A stretch of 64,000 nucleotides of DNA, taken from assembly GCF_018128925.1 (NCBI RefSeq), contig NZ_CP067007.1, positions 784,164 to 848,163 of the forward strand, written 5' to 3'. This document shows, piece by piece, positions 61,901 through 64,000 of this stretch. This DNA is from Nitrosopumilus sp. K4 (GTDB lineage: Archaea > Thermoproteota > Nitrososphaeria > Nitrososphaerales > Nitrosopumilaceae). Position 1 is the stretch's first letter. Every line of letters begins with the position of its first letter. The notes under the pieces are model-generated. The model ran no database searches and was not told where the DNA came from. It worked only from the letters and a program-made list of their open reading frames with translations. A program made the translations under genes and the position numbers.

Positions 61901-62451
61901 TGTTTGATAGCTTCAGCCTTTTTTTCATCAAAATATGAAAGGCCAATAAGATCTTCAATCGTTTTCCTTTTTTCCTCAGATGTGAATTCCGAAATCCTCG
62001 TAACAGTTCCTTGCTGAACTGCATTTAATTGTCCTAGACCGGCATTTGCCATATCAAGCAAATCCAAAATATGGCTACGGTTTGTCTTCTTTTTGTTAAG
62101 ATAGTAAGTATTTTCTCCAGATTCATCCATTTCCCTTGTAATTTCAACAACGTCAGAATCAACAGGGATTTTTCTATCAGAATTGTCAAAATGAACGCTT
62201 GATCTTGCCATTTTTGGCCCACGTCGACTCCCTTCAATATCATGAATTAGAGAACGAAGTTTATCGACTCTCATTATTTTGGGTTTATTCTCACCCATTG
62301 CAAAGATAATGGCATCTAAGATGTTACTTTTGCCTGAACCGTTTGGTCCAGATATTGAAACCAATCCAGGTTCAAAATTTACAGTAGTATTCTTAAATCC
62401 AAACGACTTGAAACCAAAGATCTCTACTTTTTTGACATGTACCAATAACAA
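58921..62451 (-). CDS. smc: Chromosome segregation SMC ATPase
   Basis: Builds DNA loops and condenses the chromosome. The 1176-residue protein has Walker A GPNGSGKSN near residue 35, two long coiled coils separated by a hinge (about 510-670, with GVVGVLSDYVHS), the signature SISGGEKTLAA and Walker B YLFDEVDAHLD. TTG start is at 62451, with an alternative in-frame TTG two codons later. ScpA and ScpB are not in the window. Confidence 0.96.
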   Translation of the reverse strand: MLLVHVKKVEIFGFKSFGFKNTTVNFEPGLVSISGPNGSGKSNILDAIIFAMGENKPKIMRVDKLRSLIHDIEGSRRGPKMARSSVHFDNSDRKIPVDSDVVEITREMDESGENTYYLNKKKTNRSHILDLLDMANAGLGQLNAVQQGTVTRISEFTSEEKRKTIEDLIGLSYFDEKKAEAIKQLDEADRRLEIALAKMGEIKKRIDELEEERNQKLRYDILERELNRYKAIAAANKLKVIVNQKSSKEETLGNINSEVKTLDDERSILRTQIEQLESEKSKLMAQANDYSQAKAAIDAELSAAMEQYEIDNSAIVASTKRIQQINDRIPEIKNELETINSTRNEIENKIQEIKNSIEETESKKKKINDDLELIDSERTKILNEQSIAASKKSEIDNKIKSLSTQLNETKLKLSKVEHEKQESESKIKFNSEKLSSLETDIEKLTGLKTRLESMINNHNATIREIKTRIEKLNSKKSKIIHDIEELTLILEKSSKAAAQYETKIKTVKGIMHEDYTVAKLKEDAEKLGIVGLVYEMITWDKQYERSVLAVSSDWIKAIVVQDFATLLSIAEVARSQNLPKLKIIPLEAIPKFKLDLPKDSGVVGVLSDYVHSKPEYSALKTFLFGNVILTESRDAAHRISKKGYKTVTLDGEYFEAKGGAVIIDINSKISKLTKIISMSTDIEGLIQSINLLKKYVQKKKLSLKKIEDSIHGYSQRLSMSEKSLASTDENFSNLNSRISSALSMKEQFAERISKLTQRNQDILTEISTHESHVESLNERIALVEENYASGEQTRIAHELSRINAKKSEIEKLYTQIMNEYRDKSSNLTALQTEDNREKSQAKSLHEEEVSLVTQREELQQKIESLEKEKSIKNENLVKLREKEQELISTSGSSIGQLKEFDDKLKILSDKDRELSKQINTLERQSDSLNRDLHDLVENETKLQQILSTFGFDQNMETFDVESIVQGLTSEQNSLNALNAKAPETYLEVSHGYRSMSTRKNSLEEERNSIVKFIEDIEKDKRQTFLDAFDKVDKEIRLIFNKMTKGNAWLELQNEDDIFNSGISYLIQFPNKPKRESTSISGGEKTLAAIVFVLALQKLKPSPFYLFDEVDAHLDAPNSEKLSNILEERSKESQFIMVSLKDSVVQKAKLIYGVYPKNGVSQVVTYKDKRAPSVKAT

Positions 62452-62575
62452 TATTGTGTAAAATCATGAGATAATCGATTGTTAACAAGTTTAGTTGACA
62501 TAATTGCATAATTTTTCTTGTTTTACTATCAAATTTTTCGTATTGGTGGGTATTATGAAATATCCATTCAAGATC

Positions 62576-62592
62576 GTGTGCCTAAAGCACAC
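62576..62592. other. Short perfect hairpin
   Basis: GTGTGC at 62576-62581, loop CTAAA, GCACAC at 62587-62592. On the plus strand it is followed by a T-rich stretch around 62602. It sits just downstream of the possible minus-strand peptide and may be a terminator. Confidence 0.4.
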
Positions 62593-62597
62593 ATAGA

Positions 62598-62702
62598 TCA
62601 AGTTTTTTCTTGTTTAACATTTGAATGATTTTTGGTTTCTAAATTTTTCAGAGTTTTTAATTCATATTCAATCAACCTGATTAGTTCTGCTGGAAACTCC
62701 AT
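62598..62702 (-). CDS. Possible 34-residue peptide
   Basis: An ATG-started minus-strand ORF with an amphipathic helix (ELIRLIEYELKTLKN) and a charged end. It fills part of the 340-base gap between smc and the hydrolase. No family, weak support. The rest of that gap, 62461-62575 and 62703-62803, is AT-rich with nothing recognisable. Confidence 0.3.
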   Translation of the reverse strand: MEFPAELIRLIEYELKTLKNLETKNHSNVKQEKT

Positions 62703-62803
62703 AAACAAAATGAAGTGTGTTTTGTATTTAACCAGAACTACAAAATTATTCTAGTGCCCAAAATCAAGCCTACCTATAATTATCCATTAATCAAAAAACA
62801 ATC

Positions 62804-63541
62804 ATGGTCAAAATAGGCATCATCCAAACAAAATCATACAGAAATAACAAAGTAGGGATTAGTTCAGTTTCAAGATTGCTGAAGAATCTTGGAAAAAAAG
62901 AAACAGATCTGGTATGTTTGCCTGAACAATGGTTACAAGATAATAGAATAACAGATTATGACAAAGAATTTTTAGATTTTAAAAAAATTGCAAGAGATTT
63001 TTCAATGACCATAATTCCAGGAGCATTTTATGAAAGAATAAAACACAGAATGGCCATATCATCTCCAATAATAGGTCCAGAAGGAGAAATTGTTGGCAGG
63101 CAAGAAAAAATCCACCCGTTTGACTATGAGAGAAATCTTGTGAAACCAGGCAGAGAAGCAAAAATTTTCAACACATCATGCAAGTTTGGCGTGATCATTT
63201 GTTATGACATGGTTTTTCCAGATGTAGCAAACACACTTGTCAAAAAAGGTGCAGAAGTACTAATCTCACCCAGCAGGATTGTCAAAAGAGGTATAAATCC
63301 ATGGCAAATGTACGTACAAGTACGAGCATTAGAAAACAGAGTGCCCATTCTGGCAGCAAATGTAAACAATCACAGGTTTGGAGGAAATAGCATTATCGTA
63401 GATCTTGTTGAAAAAAACAAAGTTGTCATTCCAAAGATAACTCATCTAAGAGGAGAAAACGCTACAGCAAAAGAATTCAATCTATTAAAATACAATCAAA
63501 TTCGAAAAACAAGATTTTCAGATGAGCGGAGTTTCAAATAA
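62804..63541 (+). CDS. Nitrilase-family carbon-nitrogen hydrolase
   Basis: A 245-residue member of the nitrilase superfamily. The catalytic triad is Glu in CLPEQWLQ, Lys in RQEKIHPFDYE and Cys in GVIICYDMVFPD. Possible substrates include omega-amides or N-carbamoyl compounds; sequence does not decide. ATG start, and it is convergent with ino1 (2-base gap). Confidence 0.88.
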   Translation: MVKIGIIQTKSYRNNKVGISSVSRLLKNLGKKETDLVCLPEQWLQDNRITDYDKEFLDFKKIARDFSMTIIPGAFYERIKHRMAISSPIIGPEGEIVGRQEKIHPFDYERNLVKPGREAKIFNTSCKFGVIICYDMVFPDVANTLVKKGAEVLISPSRIVKRGINPWQMYVQVRALENRVPILAANVNNHRFGGNSIIVDLVEKNKVVIPKITHLRGENATAKEFNLLKYNQIRKTRFSDERSFK

Positions 63542-63543
63542 AA

Positions 63544-64000
63544 CTATTCGCCTGCAACAAATTTTTCACATGCTGCCTTTGCTGCAACATCAGAAGTTTG
63601 TTCAATAGGATGCTTCATCAAGTATGCACTTGCAGGTTTTATTGGACCACCAATTCCACGATCAAGAGCAATTTTTGCCAATCGAACTGCATCAATTACG
63701 ATGCCAGCAGAGTTTGCTTTATCATCAACCTCTAAACGAACTTCCATGTTATATGGAATGTTTGCCCATTGCCTTCCCTCAATCCTCATAAACATGAGTT
63801 TTGTGTTACCTAAGAAAGGAATAAAGTCAGAAGGACCAACATAGATTTGATCATCATCTAACCTTTCATCAAGTTGGCTTTGAACGCTTTCAGTTTTAGA
63901 AATTTTCTTTGAGACTAATCGGTCTTGCTCTTTCATGTTAAGAAAGTCAGTGTTACCACCAACATTGATTTGATATGTTTTTTCAATTTTTGTACCACGG
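63544..64000 (-). CDS. ino1: Inositol-3-phosphate synthase, C-terminal part (gene runs off the window)
   Basis: The C-terminal ~150 residues of myo-inositol-1-phosphate synthase, which converts glucose 6-phosphate to inositol phosphate, precursor of archaeal phospholipid headgroups. GNTDFLNM, KSKK-like LVSKKISKTE, IYVGPSDFIPFLGN, RIEGR, LEVDDKANSAGIVIDAVRLAKIALDRGIGG (in parts) match the family. The frame continues open beyond an internal ATG at 63936 to the right edge, so the N-terminus is missing. Confidence 0.93.
   Translation of the reverse strand, partial: RGTKIEKTYQINVGGNTDFLNMKEQDRLVSKKISKTESVQSQLDERLDDDQIYVGPSDFIPFLGNTKLMFMRIEGRQWANIPYNMEVRLEVDDKANSAGIVIDAVRLAKIALDRGIGGPIKPASAYLMKHPIEQTSDVAAKAACEKFVAGE

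Overview
The window looks like chromosome of an ammonia-oxidising archaeon of the Nitrosopumilus type (Thaumarchaeota/Nitrososphaerota). The DNA is AT-rich and TTG starts are frequent. Archaeal markers include eIF1A, FEN1, a proteasome beta subunit, archaeal TrmI and a DRG GTPase. Lineage markers include CdvA, a tandem ThyX protein, a secreted cupredoxin with a PEFG-type C-terminal tail, and many Cys-rich microproteins. No rRNA, CRISPR array or intact mobile element was seen. One tRNA gene, tRNA-Ser(CGA), is present, with a broken integrase fragment beside its 3' end.

Layout. 0-4.3 kb: overlapping trpG(partial)-trpD-trpC-trpB-trpA. 4.3-6.2 kb: a double-rhodanese/metallo-beta-lactamase protein and a single rhodanese. 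6.2-14.5 kb: small regulators, a TPR protein, cupredoxin, CTP synthase, a four-CBS protein and a histidine kinase/response regulator pair. 14.5-18.1 kb: a radical SAM protein, then an accessory stretch with about ten very short Cys-rich genes, several start/stop overlapped. 18.3-32.8 kb: mostly housekeeping (eIF1A, FEN1, acetyl-CoA synthetase, CdvA, tandem ThyX, MsrB, homoserine dehydrogenase, a PUA protein, a proteasome beta subunit lacking its catalytic Thr, an M20 peptidase, NAD(P)HX dehydratase, TrmI). 32.8-34.6 kb: an Hsp20-led operon ending in two zinc-ribbon microproteins. 34.6-39.5 kb: ArgS, a HAD phosphatase and a DRG GTPase. 39.5-42 kb: a Lys/Ala repeat protein built of 66-bp repeats and a collagen-like protein with about 122 Gly-X-Y triplets. 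42-53 kb: siroheme sulfite/nitrite reductase plus rhodanese, Thi4, thioredoxin reductase, cysteine synthase, TusA, CofE and a SerB-like HAD protein. 53-64 kb: ProS, EgtB and EgtD (ergothioneine), an orphan ABC ATPase, SMC, a nitrilase-family hydrolase and the 3' part of inositol-phosphate synthase.

Common thread. Sulfur and thiol chemistry recurs: siroheme reductase with sulfurtransferase, cysteine synthase, TusA, persulfide-dioxygenase-like protein, Thi4 with a Cys at the sulfur-donor position, MsrB, thioredoxin reductase and ergothioneine enzymes. The least described parts are the Cys/His microprotein clusters at 15.6-18.1 kb and 32.8-34.5 kb. They contain three paralogous single zinc-finger proteins of 34-43 residues. 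All family assignments come from motif reading, without database searches.
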